DNA from: Branchiostoma floridae | Lineage: Eukaryota > Chordata > Leptocardii > Amphioxiformes > Branchiostomatidae | Length of the DNA stretch: 23,931 nucleotides | Reading direction: 5' to 3' | NCBI RefSeq assembly: GCF_000003815.2 | Contig: NC_049992.1 | Location: forward strand, 1,793,306 to 1,817,236 | Notes under the pieces: generated by a model | Seen by the model: only the letters and a program-made list of their open reading frames with translations | What the model was told of the DNA's origin: nothing | Databases searched by the model: none | Shown here: in pieces, positions 1 through 8,237 of the stretch | Numbering within the stretch: the stretch's first letter is position 1 | Layout: each line of letters opens with the position of its first letter | Position numbers and translations under genes: made by a program

Positions 1-180
1 TTTAACCCCACTGACTGTCAAGGACGTAGCAGGGAGGTTGGTAATTACGGCCCACTGGCGGACTGTTGTGATATGCCTGGGAGAGGAGTCAAACAGGGGA
101 GTTTAATTTGTGTCTGTGTTGTTATTGGCATATTAGGCCATCCATCCCCTTCAGTTTGTGCTAATGTTGTTAGAGTGCTG
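1..180. other. Unique sequence before the first array
   Basis: Complex, non-repetitive DNA at the window edge. I see no recognisable exon, RNA gene or element. An ATG at 73 opens a frame that runs into the neighbouring array and is treated separately. Confidence 0.4.
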
Positions 181-900
181 TTCAATGGAGAGCTAATAAC
201 GTTTTTACTGTTGCTGTTCAGTGGAGAGTTTGTGCCAATAGTGTTGTTACTGTTGCTGTTCAGTGGAGAGTTTGTGCCAATAGTGTTGTTACTGTTGCTG
301 TTCAGTGGAGAGTTTGTGCCAATAGTGTTGTTACTGTTCAGTGGAGAGTTTGTGCCAATAACGTTTTTACTGTTGCTGTTCAGTGGAGAGTTTGTGCCAA
401 TAGTGTTGTTACTGTTGATGTTCAGTGGAGAGTTTGTGCCAATAACGTTTTTACTGTTGCTGTTCAGTGGAGAGTTTGTGCCAATAGTGTTGTTACTGTT
501 GATGTTCAGTGGAGAGTTTGTGCTAATAATGTTGTTGCTGTTCAGTGGAGAGTTTGTGCCAATAGTGTTGTTACTGTTGCTGTTCAGTGGAGAGTTTGTG
601 CCAATAGTGTTGTTACTGTTGCTGTTCAGTGGAGAGTTTGTGCCAATAGTGTTGTTACTGTTGCTGTTCAGTGGAGAGTTTGTGCCAATAGTGTTGTTAC
701 TGTTGCTGTTCAGTGGAGAGTTTGTGCCAATAATGTTGTTACTGTTGCTGTTCAGTGGAGAGTTTGTGCCAATAATGTTGTTACTGTTGCTGTTCAGTGG
801 AGTAGGGTCTCCCCTTGGTCCTGAAATACTGGTTAGTATTGTAACACTTCAAAATGAAAAGAAAATCATTTTTAGTTGTTTTTGTATGCTGAAAGTATAA
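73..900 (+). CDS. Doubtful 275-aa open frame over a 14-aa repeat
   Basis: This frame starts at ATG 73 and ends at TAA 898-900. The first ~35 residues are non-repetitive and include a hydrophobic stretch (LICVCVVIGIL). They are followed by about 16 tandem copies of a Leu-rich unit of the type LLLLLFSGEFVPIV, in 14- and 12-residue versions, then about 25 unique residues. The frame stays open because every unit is 42 or 36 bp, both multiples of three, and the unit lacks a stop in this frame. A second frame of the consensus unit is also stop-free, so openness is weak evidence for coding. No known domain is recognised. It is probably a by-product of the minisatellite; a real low-complexity membrane-like product is the alternative. 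Confidence 0.12.
   Translation: MPGRGVKQGSLICVCVVIGILGHPSPSVCANVVRVLFNGELITFLLLLFSGEFVPIVLLLLLFSGEFVPIVLLLLLFSGEFVPIVLLLFSGEFVPITFLLLLFSGEFVPIVLLLLMFSGEFVPITFLLLLFSGEFVPIVLLLLMFSGEFVLIMLLLFSGEFVPIVLLLLLFSGEFVPIVLLLLLFSGEFVPIVLLLLLFSGEFVPIVLLLLLFSGEFVPIMLLLLLFSGEFVPIMLLLLLFSGVGSPLGPEILVSIVTLQNEKKIIFSCFCMLKV
181..803. repeat. Minisatellite, 42/36-bp unit, 16 copies
   Basis: The landmark TTCAGTGGAGAG (first copy TTCAATGGAGAG) recurs at 181, 217, 259, 301, 337, 379, 421, 463, 505, 541, 583, 625, 667, 709, 751 and 793. Spacing is 42 bp, or 36 bp in three cases (181-217, 301-337, 505-541). The short version lacks one hexamer of an internal TTACTG/TTGCTG doublet. The first and last copies are diverged or truncated, as usual at array edges. 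Confidence 0.97.
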
Positions 901-1520
901 GCTTATATGTTATTGTATGAAAATGTATGAGTTGTGATCAGAAGAGATTTGGTTGCATGTTGATCTAATGTACTTCCGATCATCTAAAGCTGTGATGGAC
1001 GTTCATCTGCCTTTTGTGTCAGTAGACTTGAATAACTCGTTATTACTGTAGCATTGATAAGAGCCTAATTACGTATGCGTGTAAGTTGCTGGTAAGGTAG
1101 TTTTGATGACTGGCACCATATCAAAATATGATGAAATCTGTGTCCTGGAAAGAGAGAACAAACTAAGACTATAAGTTTAGATTAAAAGTTTAAAGTTAAA
1201 AGGACCCTCCCCTCCCCCAGTCCTAAATGGTCTCTCCCGTACCCTCTAAAAAGTTGAAAAGAATTGGAAACTGATAAGAATGTTTAGCGGAGCATACTGC
1301 AGCATGAGAAGTAATTGCACTGGGTCGGGAGGGAAACCGTTGTGTCAAGCCTAGCCAATCGCAGCCCCCATTGCACACCTAATGATTCATGACGCTTTGT
1401 CTTATTCAGCACTGCTGGAAGCTGCTGCGTTCTCAGCGGTCTCTCGCCCGCGTTCCCTAGGGCCTCTCACCCACGTTCCCCTGGGTCTCCAACCCTTAAT
1501 AGAGATCCATGTGATGCAAG
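804..1520. other. Unique, gene-free stretch
   Basis: About 700 bases without tandem structure. It contains a C-rich run near 1205-1219 and a CCAAT pentamer near 1355. Small open frames at 1382-1612 and on the opposite strand have no distinguishing features and run into the GT/G-rich dimer next door. I see no gene. Confidence 0.4.
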
Positions 1521-1720
1521 GTGCACGCCGGATTGTGTGTGTGTGTGTGGGGGGGGGGGGATTGGGTCGTTTGGGGTGTACAGGGGAAACTCGCAACTTC
1601 AGAAAGACATGAAATGTGTTGTATGGATAGGTTAGGTGATGGTAGTGGGTGCACGCCCGATTGTGTGTGTGTGTTTTCTTTTTGTGTGTACAGGGGAAAC
1701 TCGCAACTGGAAAGACAGGA
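1521..1720. repeat. Diverged tandem dimer with GT and poly-G tracts
   Basis: Two copies begin with GTGCACGCC at 1521 and 1649. Each continues into a (GT)n tract and then a shared block of 23 bp beginning GTGTACAGGGGAAACTCGC (at 1576 and 1686). The first copy has a run of 12 G at 1549-1560 where the second has TTTTCTTTTT. The distance between paired landmarks falls from 128 to 110 bp because the simple tracts differ in length. Confidence 0.85.
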
Positions 1721-1861
1721 ATATGGCACGGTTAAAATTTGAATACAGGTTTCAGAATTGTTGTTGTTACAATCTTTTGTTCGAGGACACGACATTTTCT
1801 CAACTTCTGGTGCATTTCGCATTGAAATATTTGTTTTCTCAGGTGGGTATGACATAAATAA
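1721..1861. other. Short unique spacer
   Basis: Non-repetitive, AT-leaning DNA between the dimer and the palindrome. Nothing recognisable is present. Confidence 0.4.
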
Positions 1862-1983
1862 AATACAACACAGTGTATTCCGCATCACCCTCGGTGCCAG
1901 CCCACCTGCGGGTCGGGCGTCGGGCGATCCTTCTCGCGGTCAGGCTGGTACCTCGGGTGATATGGAATACACCGTGTTGTATT
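1862..1983. mobile_element. Imperfect palindrome, MITE-like
   Basis: A 41-bp left arm (1862-1902, starting AATACAACACAGTGTATTCC) is the near reverse complement of the right arm (1943-1983, ending GGAATACACCGTGTTGTATT). I count about 35 of 41 positions matching. The 40-bp centre is GC-rich, unlike the AT-rich surroundings. No open reading frame and no clear target-site duplication are visible. Termini facing outward as AATACAACAC and a foldback structure suggest a non-autonomous inverted-repeat transposon. A structured RNA or regulatory foldback is possible but less likely. Confidence 0.6.
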
Positions 1984-2312
1984 CTATATACACTTACTGT
2001 GCATAAGTAAATTGTATTACTGCAGTGTCTGTATAGTTTCAGATCTTGTCTCTCGTGTTGTTGTCTCTATTTGCATGTTGGATAAGACCCAAGTTTATCA
2101 ATGATTTCTGCATCTCAGGAATTCTCCCTCACGTCCATCTGAAGTAAGTCTTGGCAGAGGCCCAGAATTGATTCCTTGTCGGCGTTCGTTACTGCTAAAA
2201 TTACTATACTCTGACGTCATGTTATGGCTTATATAGTAGCGCAACAAAGTTGTGGAAAAATTTGTGAGATTCCAGAAAAAAGGCAACATTGCCATACAAA
2301 GGATTCCACAAA
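1984..2312. other. Unique stretch containing a CRE palindrome
   Basis: About 330 bases of complex sequence with no array. An open frame on the minus strand (2098-2328, 76 aa) has no recognisable features. The only notable element is the TGACGTCA palindrome described separately. Confidence 0.4.
2212..2219. promoter_or_regulatory. Perfect CRE palindrome TGACGTCA
   Basis: TGACGTCA is the full cAMP-response element recognised by CREB/ATF-type bZIP dimers. An 8-mer is expected by chance about once per 65 kb, so a single site is only suggestive. No TATA box or other promoter signal was identified beside it. Confidence 0.3.
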
Positions 2313-2593
2313 CAGTATTGTAAGGCAAATATATCCATTATTGTAAGGCAAATATATCCATTATTGTCAGGCAAATATATCCACTATTGTAAGGCAAATA
2401 TATCCATTATTGTAAGGCAAATATATCCAGTATTGTAAGGCAAATATATCCATTATTGTAAGGCAAATATATCCAGTATTGTAAGGCAAATATATCCATT
2501 ATTGTAAGGCACTAATATATCCAGTATTGTAAGGCAAATATATCCATTATTGTAAGGCAAATATATCCAGTATTGTAAGATAAATATATAGAA
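2313..2593. repeat. 23-bp minisatellite, 12 copies
   Basis: TATTGTAAGGC or close variants recur at 2316, 2339, 2362, 2385, 2408, 2431, 2454, 2477, 2500, 2525, 2548 and 2571. All intervals are 23 bp except one of 25 bp, caused by an inserted CT in the copy at 2500. The base just before each copy alternates T and G from 2408 onward, giving a 46-bp dimeric higher-order unit. Confidence 0.97.
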
Positions 2594-3898
2594 ACAAAAG
2601 TATTTCGAGCCTTGGTTTAGGCCATATCAAGTGCCAGCATCTAATGCCTCGGTCATGATGTACCCACCTTCCAGAGAGCAGTGATGGTTTCTGTTGGATT
2701 TCCATCAACACATCTATATTGCGTTATTCTCTGTTTGATGGGATGGCAGCAATTTTGTCAAGTTTGTTTGATGCATATTCAGCTCTGCCTGAACGTCCGG
2801 CGATTACCCAAACCCATCCCGTCTGACTCCGGGCTGGCGTAATTGCAGGCGTCTGAAAGCAAATATCGACATACTTTATGACGAGGCCGGAATGGCAGCC
2901 ATTATAGTTACATCTCTTGTTTCCCCGTTTTCAATTTCCTCCAGGAAAACGTCCAATTACGGGAGAAATGGGACTTTTCTTGAGCGGTGCAGAGTTTGTG
3001 TGGTTTAATGGAGGGTGGGTGAACCTCCCGGATAGTTAGACTTAATTTTGCTGTAGTAATGGGCGCGCGGCTGATGGCATTCCCTTGTAGTAAAGCCATG
3101 AAATAAGTCAGCCGGCTTTACTGTCATTGGGAGGCTCCTGTCCAGATGGGACCAAGACACCAATAAACGCCATGAGAAGAATGCTGAAGTAGCCGGCTAA
3201 ATGACTAACTAGTCAAGGAACTTGACTTGCAGCATGTCGCAATATCAGTTCTGTGTGATGTGGTATATTGATCTTTCTGTATTTCTTGTTCTCGCCAATA
3301 AGGGCTAAATGCAGTACCATACACTTACATGGAAGCCTGTACTAATATTATTATGGGTCAATATCACTCAATATAGTGATATGCTAGTTAATGGTGGGAG
3401 AAATAAATTAGTATCATTGGCTACCTCTAAATCCATTATGTACAAAAGAGAAAATATATAAGCTGTGATATCACTAAATCTACATGTATCTTGTAAATTC
3501 CTACTTTAATTATTTTCTTAAAGCCAGGTGCCGTCAATTTGAATTACGTGGTATTTTATACCTTTTATTCAGAAACACTTTTACATTACATAATCTTAAC
3601 TTACTTTCCTGAAGCCATGACATTCTGGCCCAGGTTAAAACCTTTCCTGTGACCCTCTCACAATACCACTGGTGTTCGTTCTAAAGTACTATCAAACTAA
3701 CAAGGGTAATAGACAAGCTGTTCGGTGATGTGTAAAACTAGAACAATCATTGACATCAACAGAGATATGATGAACCAATCTGAAGTTTCCACTGCATTTA
3801 AGATAAGTTTGTCCCATCATATTTCTAAACTGTTGCTCTGCATTCTCCCCTGCCCTGGCTGACAGTAACACCTACTGACAACAATCTGATATCTGCAG
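2594..3898. other. 1.3 kb of complex, array-free DNA
   Basis: This is the longest array-free interval in the first half of the window. The middle part (about 2780-3130) is GC-richer and high in complexity, with several TAATTR-type homeodomain-like tetramers and GGCGCGC-like segments, which would fit a conserved non-coding element. A 63-aa minus-strand open frame (2908-3099) is unconvincing. From about 3240 to 3850 the DNA is AT-rich and looks intronic. Confidence 0.35.
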
Positions 3899-4087
3899 GC
3901 CCGTTTGAAATTGGGTCCTTACGAGATACCCGCCATCGTGGCCAATATCGCTGCCTCTGCAGTAGGCACTGCCTGCATCAACTTGGCTGACTGGCTCGCT
4001 CATTCCTTATCAGAGACTGGAGATACATGTAGTCAGTGGAAGTCCATCTGTTTGTGTTGGAAGTTACTATTAAACCCTAATCAAGAG
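3899..4087 (+). CDS. Possible internal exon, 63 codons
   Basis: An acceptor-like CTGATATCTGCAG ends at 3898 and a possible donor GAG|GTGCAG lies at 4088. The 189 bases between them form exactly 63 open codons, beginning ARLKLGPYEIPAIVANIAAS. The residue mix is protein-like and the DNA is not repetitive, but the polypyrimidine tract is poor and I recognise no family. The frame stays open to TGA 4127-4129, at the first copy of the adjoining array. A chance open frame is the main alternative. Confidence 0.25.
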
Positions 4088-4126
4088 GTGCAGGCTTCTC
4101 CTCACACTCTGTTTCCTTGTTTCCAG
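4088..4126 (+). promoter_or_regulatory. Pyrimidine tract and acceptor-like site at array edge
   Basis: A tract containing CTTCTCCTCACACTCTG followed by GTTTCCTTGTTTCCAG resembles a strong 3' splice site. Its TTCCAG (4121-4126) is also the first six bases of the 28-bp array that follows. The distance from the possible donor at 4088 is only 39 bases, too short for a usual intron, so both sites cannot be used together. Confidence 0.35.
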
Positions 4127-4533
4127 TGAAGCATTATTTTTGTGGATATTCCAGTGAAGCATTATTTTTGTGGATATTCCTGTGAAATATTATTTTTGTG
4201 GATATTTCTGTGAAATATTATTTTTGTGGATATTCCTGTGAAATATTATTTTTGTGGATATTCCAGTGAAGCATTATTTTTGTGGATATTCCAGTGAAGC
4301 ATTATTTTTGTGGATATTCCAGTGAAGCATTATTTTTGTGGATATTCCTGTGAAACATTATTTTTGTGGATATTCCAGTAAAGCATTATTTTTGTGGATA
4401 TTCCAGTGAAGCATTATTTTTGTGGATATTCCTGTGAAACATTATTTTTGTGGATATTCCTGTGAAACATTATTTTTGTGGATATTCCAGTGAAACATTA
4501 TTTTTGTGGATATTCCAGTGAAACATTATTTTC
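4121..4533. repeat. 28-bp minisatellite, 15 copies, no length variation
   Basis: Copies start every 28 bp from 4121 to 4513 without a single insertion or deletion. The unit begins TTCCAGTGAAGCATTATTTT and ends TGTGGATA. Variants at two sites (CCAG/CCTG and AAGCATT/AAACATT/AAATATT) are interspersed. Units with CCAG carry an acceptor-like T-rich stretch plus CAG; CCTG units lose it. The last copy is truncated after ATTATTTTCG. Confidence 0.98.
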
Positions 4534-4562
4534 GTTGTTCTGAAAGCCCAATATTGAATCAG

Positions 4563-4675
4563 AGTTGCCCTAAAGCTGTCCGATGCTGCGTCACAAACAG
4601 GCTGCTGTGGAACTGTGTCCAGCCGCGCTGCCAAGTATCGACCAGGGCATGATTTCTTCTTTGAAAGCAATTTTG
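4563..4675 (+). CDS. Possible small exon between two arrays
   Basis: This is the only non-repetitive island between the 28-bp and 46-bp arrays. A weak acceptor (TTGAATCAG) ends at 4562 and a donor-like TTTTG|GTAACA falls at 4676, where the next array begins. One plus frame is open from the upstream TGA through the donor and reads, in part, KLSDAASQTGCCG and AAKYRPGHDFFFESNFG. The minus strand is also open here (4470-4670), so direction is uncertain. No family is recognised. Confidence 0.2.
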
Positions 4676-4678
4676 GTA

Positions 4679-6148
4679 ACAGGAGGGGTGTGTGATTCCG
4701 TGCTACTTTCTAACACACACCTCGGCAGGAGGGGTGTGTGATTCCCGGGTACTCTCTGACACACACCTCGGCAGGAGGGGTGTGTGATTCCCGGGTACTT
4801 TCTGACACACACCTCGGCAGGAGGGGTGTGTGATTCCCGGGTACTTTCTGACACACACCTCGGCAGGAAGGGTGTGTGATTCCCGGGTACTTTCTGACAC
4901 ACACCTCGGCAGGAAGGGTGTGTGATTCCCGGGTACTTTCTGACACACACCTCGGCAGGAAGGGTGTGTGATTCCCGGCTACTTTCTGACACACACCTCG
5001 GCAGGAGGGGTGTGTGATTCCCGGGTACTTTCTGACACACACCTCGGTAGGAGGGGTGTGTGATTCCCTGCTACTTTCTGACACACACCTCGGCAGGAAG
5101 GGTGTGTGATTCCCGGGTACTTTCTGACACACACCTCGGCAGGAGGGGTGTGTGATTCCCGGGTACTTTCTGACACACACCTCGGCAGGAAGGGTGTGTG
5201 ATTCCCGGGTACTTTCTGACACACACCTCGGCAGGAAGGGTGTGTGATTCCTGGCAACTTTCTGACACACACCTCGGCAGGAAGGGTGTGTGATTCCGTG
5301 CTACTTTCTGACACACACCTCGGCAGGAAGGGTGTGTGATTCCCAGCTACTTTCTGACACACACCTCGGCAGGAGGGGTGTGTGATTCCCGGCTACTTTC
5401 TGACACACCTCGGCAGGAAGGGTGTGTGATTCCCAGCTACTTTCTGACACACACCTCGGCAGGAAGGGTGTGTGATTCTGGCTACTTTCTGACACACACC
5501 TCGGCAGGAAGGGTGTGTGATTCCGTGCTACTTTCTGACACACACCTCGGCAGGAAGGGTGTGTGATTCCCGGCTACTTTCTGACACACACCTTGGCAGG
5601 AAGGGTGTGTGATTCCCGGGTACTTTCTGACACACACCTCGGCAGGAAGGGTGTGTGATTCCCAGCTACTTTCTGACACACACCTCGGCAGGAAGGGTGT
5701 GTGATTCCCAGCTACTTTCTGACACACACCTCGGCAGGAGGGGGGTGTGATTCCGTGCTACTTTCTGACACACACCTCGGCAGGAGGGGTGTGTGATTCC
5801 TGGCTACTTTCTGACACACACCTCGGCAGGAGGGGTGTGTGATTCCCGGGTACTCTCTGACACACACCTCGGCAGGAGGGGTGTGTGATTCCCGGGTACT
5901 TCCTGACACACACCTCGGCAGGAAGGGTGTGTGATTCCCGGGTACTTTCTGACACACACCTCGGCAGGAAGGGTGTGTGATTCCTGGCTACTGTCTGACA
6001 CACACCTCGGCAGGAGGGGTGTGTGATTCCCAGCTACTTTCTGACACACACCTTGGCAGGAGGGGTGTGTGATTCCCAGCTACTTTCTGACACACACCTC
6101 GACAGGAGGGGTGTGTGATTCCCAGCTACTTTCTGACACACACCTCGG
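4679..6148. repeat. 46-bp minisatellite, about 32 copies
   Basis: The unit runs CTCGGCAGGAGGGGTGTGTG, then ATTCCCGGGTACTTTC, then TGACACACAC. Variants are CCGGGTA, CCGGCTA, CCAGCTA, CCGTGCTA and CTGGCTA in the middle and GGAGG/GGAAG early. Small deletions occur near 5405 and 5475. Each unit contains GGTGTGTG and its complement CACACACC, so each can fold into an 8-bp stem. Because 46 is one more than a multiple of three, a minus-strand reading passes through all three frames every three units, and none contains a stop. This explains the many overlapping minus-strand open frames, which are not genes. Confidence 0.98.
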
Positions 6149-6650
6149 GAAGAAGTTGATGACTCAGAAAGATTGCTCCGTACCTCTGCTCAGGTGATGA
6201 TCTGGAAAGTTGAAAATTGCCAATAAACAGTCATAATTGAGGGATGAAGTAATTTTGTCAGCTCTGCTTTGTTTTTGTTATACAGTACATTATTTTGAAA
6301 CAGCTGTGGTTTCATTCAAAATGTTACTCCAAGTTTTTTAAATTCTGTCAAATGTCTGCTAGGTTATTTTCTATAAATTCGTTAAGTAAGTTACAAGTGT
6401 TAATATGAAAAAAAACTTGAAATTATAGCCCCATTGTACCTCTCAACGCCATGCATAAAACATTAAAATGCCCCCTTTGTTTGAATGGTATGGTCTGATT
6501 GACAGGTCGGTGTCCCCCCCCCCCCCCATACTGCAATATTCTAGGCTTATACTCGTGACCTTTTGACCTGCAGCCTGACAGCCAATGACCCATGACCTAT
6601 CAGTGGGGAAAGAAGAGATGAAAAACCCGAGACTCATCTAAAATCAGAGT
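6149..6650. other. Unique 500-bp stretch with poly-C and receptor half-sites
   Basis: Non-repetitive, AT-rich in its first part. A run of 14 C lies at 6514-6527, and paired TGACCT half-sites follow at 6556-6598. A CAG|GTGATG donor-like site follows the end of the 46-bp array near 6192. No convincing gene is present. Confidence 0.4.
6556..6598 (-). promoter_or_regulatory. Candidate nuclear-receptor elements: DR2 and DR1
   Basis: TGACCT at 6556-6561 and 6564-6569 are separated by two bases; on the minus strand this is a perfect AGGTCA direct repeat with spacing 2. TGACCC at 6586-6591 and TGACCT at 6593-6598 form a direct repeat with spacing 1. DR2 is a known RAR/RXR configuration, and DR1 is bound by RXR homodimers, HNF4, COUP-TF and PPAR/RXR. 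Two near-consensus pairs within 43 bp are unlikely by chance, but nothing else marks a promoter or enhancer. Confidence 0.45.
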
Positions 6651-6877
6651 CAGATTCAGGTGTGCCGTACAGGCACTGTTTGACTCCTCTTCAGATTCAG
6701 GTGTGCCGTACAGGCACTGTTTGACTCCTGATCAGATTCAGGTGTGCCGTACAGGCACTGTTTGACACCTTTTCAGATTCAGGTGTGCCGCACTGGCACT
6801 GTTTGACTCCTGTGCAGATTCAGGTGTGCTGTACAGGCACTGTTTGACTCCTGTGCAGATTCAGGTTTGCTGCAGTT
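6651..6877. repeat. 41-bp minisatellite, 5.5 copies
   Basis: CAGATTCAGG recurs at 6651, 6692, 6733, 6774, 6815 and 6856, always 41 bp apart. The unit continues TGTGCCGTACAGGCACTG and TTTGACTCCT. Most of the variation is in the last four bases (TCTT, TGAT, TTTT, TGTG). Each unit contains a pyrimidine stretch, then CAG, ATTCAG and GTGTGC, which resembles an acceptor, a six-base micro-exon and a donor. Confidence 0.96.
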
Positions 6878-6886
6878 CAGATATGT

Positions 6887-6947
6887 GATTGCATTTGGTC
6901 CATACTGACGCTAGGTTGCATGAGATTGTGTTTGGTCCATATTGATG
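6887..6947. repeat. Diverged 37-bp tandem duplication
   Basis: GATTGCATTTGGTCCATACTG at 6887 is followed 37 bp later by a related block with GATTGTGTTTGGTCCATATT at 6924. This is the smallest visible stage of array growth in the window. Confidence 0.7.
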
Positions 6948-7668
6948 TCTTGGTTATGTTGTAATGGGCCAAAGCGGCGACGCTGGCAGCTACATAATTG
7001 GATAGAGAGTAGAAATAGATAGAGAAACTTGTCTATCATGAGGCCATACAGGTAGAAATGCCTTTACATGTTTCTTACGACTGTTGCAATGCAGCTCTTT
7101 GTATCAGGCCCAAACACACAGGGTCACTCCTGTTCTTTCCAATAGCTTTGTTTATTACATGACAGGCTTGGTTCTTAAGGACTAAAGATCCCTCATACAC
7201 AGGACCACTGGTTTAATGTCCCCATACAAAATGTCAAATGCAACCTCTTATATCAAGTTATAACTGTGCCAGTGGGGCCTGGACTGCTGCCTTCAGGACC
7301 AATGAAAAATGCTCGCACAAGTCTTTAACTAGCGATGAAAATGTTCAAACATACAAAAACTGAAAACTCTTTTATACAATACCTCAGACCTGTGCCCTAA
7401 ATCCCCCATGCGCTGCATTGGTGCCAACCCTTCTGCCAGGTCAGACCGTCATGTCCCACATCGTATTGTCCCATTTGTTGTTACGTAGGAAAACTATTGC
7501 TCACACTTGACAATGGCCCCATTTGGGGCTTGGCTGGCGGCTGGTGCAGGCTGATAGCATGTTCTGCCCGCCTACCAGTAACAACCATGGCTGGCTTTGC
7601 TGATTTTATCATATGCTGTAGAAAAGAACAGCAGAGTGTAAAAGTGGTACAAGTGACACTGAGAGTGT
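6948..7668. other. Unique, gene-free stretch
   Basis: About 720 bases of complex, AT-leaning sequence. A 60-aa open frame at 7497-7679 shows no recognised features. No splice-site pair or element is convincing. Confidence 0.4.
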
Positions 7669-7722
7669 GTTGGTTGTAGCATGATGTGGTGTAGCGTTGG
7701 TTGTAGCATGATGTGCTGTAGC
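7669..7722. repeat. 27-bp tandem duplication
   Basis: GTTGGTTGTAGCATGATGTG at 7669 and 7696 starts two copies of a 27-bp unit ending GGTGTAGC / CTGTAGC. It overlaps the tRNA-like A box of the neighbouring element, so it has doubled the A-box region. Confidence 0.85.
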
Positions 7723-7775
7723 GGTTACCAACTTCACTTATGAACCAGCAGGTCAGGGGTTCTAATCCAGGCTGA
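7707..7775 (+). mobile_element. Decayed tRNA-derived SINE head
   Basis: A near-consensus B box GGTTCTAATCC sits at 7758-7768 and an A-box-like TGCTGTAGCGG at 7714-7724. The start-to-start distance is 44 bases, the usual geometry of a tRNA gene (positions 8 and 52). AGCGGTTA resembles a D loop and GAACCAGCAGGTCAGGGG resembles the anticodon-variable-T region of tRNA-derived SINEs. The T stem and D stem no longer pair well, so this is not a functional tRNA. The downstream SINE body cannot be bounded. Confidence 0.4.
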
Positions 7776-8237
7776 GCCCTACTAGTAAATCTTTATTAGG
7801 CCACAACATTTTCATTGAATGACTCTCGCATTAAATAGAAACAATGATCAACATGAAAGCGGAGTTTGAGGGGAAACACACATTATAAGATTTCAGACAG
7901 AAGTTTGGGAGTACATCATGACTGTAAAGACTTCTCCCCAACCTGCTTGTGGCTCATGGTTTATTCCCATCTCAAATTGCCCAGTGCAGTTTTCTTTGAC
8001 AGCAGTCAGAGCAAGATGACAAATATCAGATAAATCCTTCGATCTCTGGCACTGAAATTGACTCCTACCAATTGATGTGTCCTTGCCTACACGGAGATAT
8101 CCAGAGTATTGCCCCGGACTGTAGCAAGCATTTCCATTATTCCTTGTCATTTCCGTCATCAGATGGAGAGATAGAAGGTCACCACTGGCGGGTGGGAGGT
8201 GATTTATTGCTCACCAGATCCCCGTTATGAGGGAACC
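7776..8237. other. Unique stretch with an 88-aa minus-strand open frame
   Basis: The minus strand is open over 7893-8159. The inferred peptide (for example GNACYSPGQYSGYLRVGKD) has protein-like composition and five cysteines but matches nothing I recognise. A frame of this length is not rare by chance in 24 kb. No repeat or element is seen. Confidence 0.3.

Noticed and set aside
4470-6049. Many overlapping minus-strand open frames of 80-186 aa
   Set aside because: They are readings of the 46-bp array. The unit has no stop in any minus frame, and the peptides repeat with a 46-residue period.
6514-6527. C14 run as a G-quadruplex on the minus strand
   Set aside because: It is a single homopolymer without separated G-tracts; assembly length is also unreliable for such runs.
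7707-7775. Functional tRNA gene
   Set aside because: A and B boxes are spaced correctly, but the T stem and D stem do not pair, and no acceptor stem is found.
7893-8159. 88-aa minus-strand frame as a gene
   Set aside because: Composition is protein-like but there are no splice signals, domain or context, and frames of this length are expected by chance in a window of this size.
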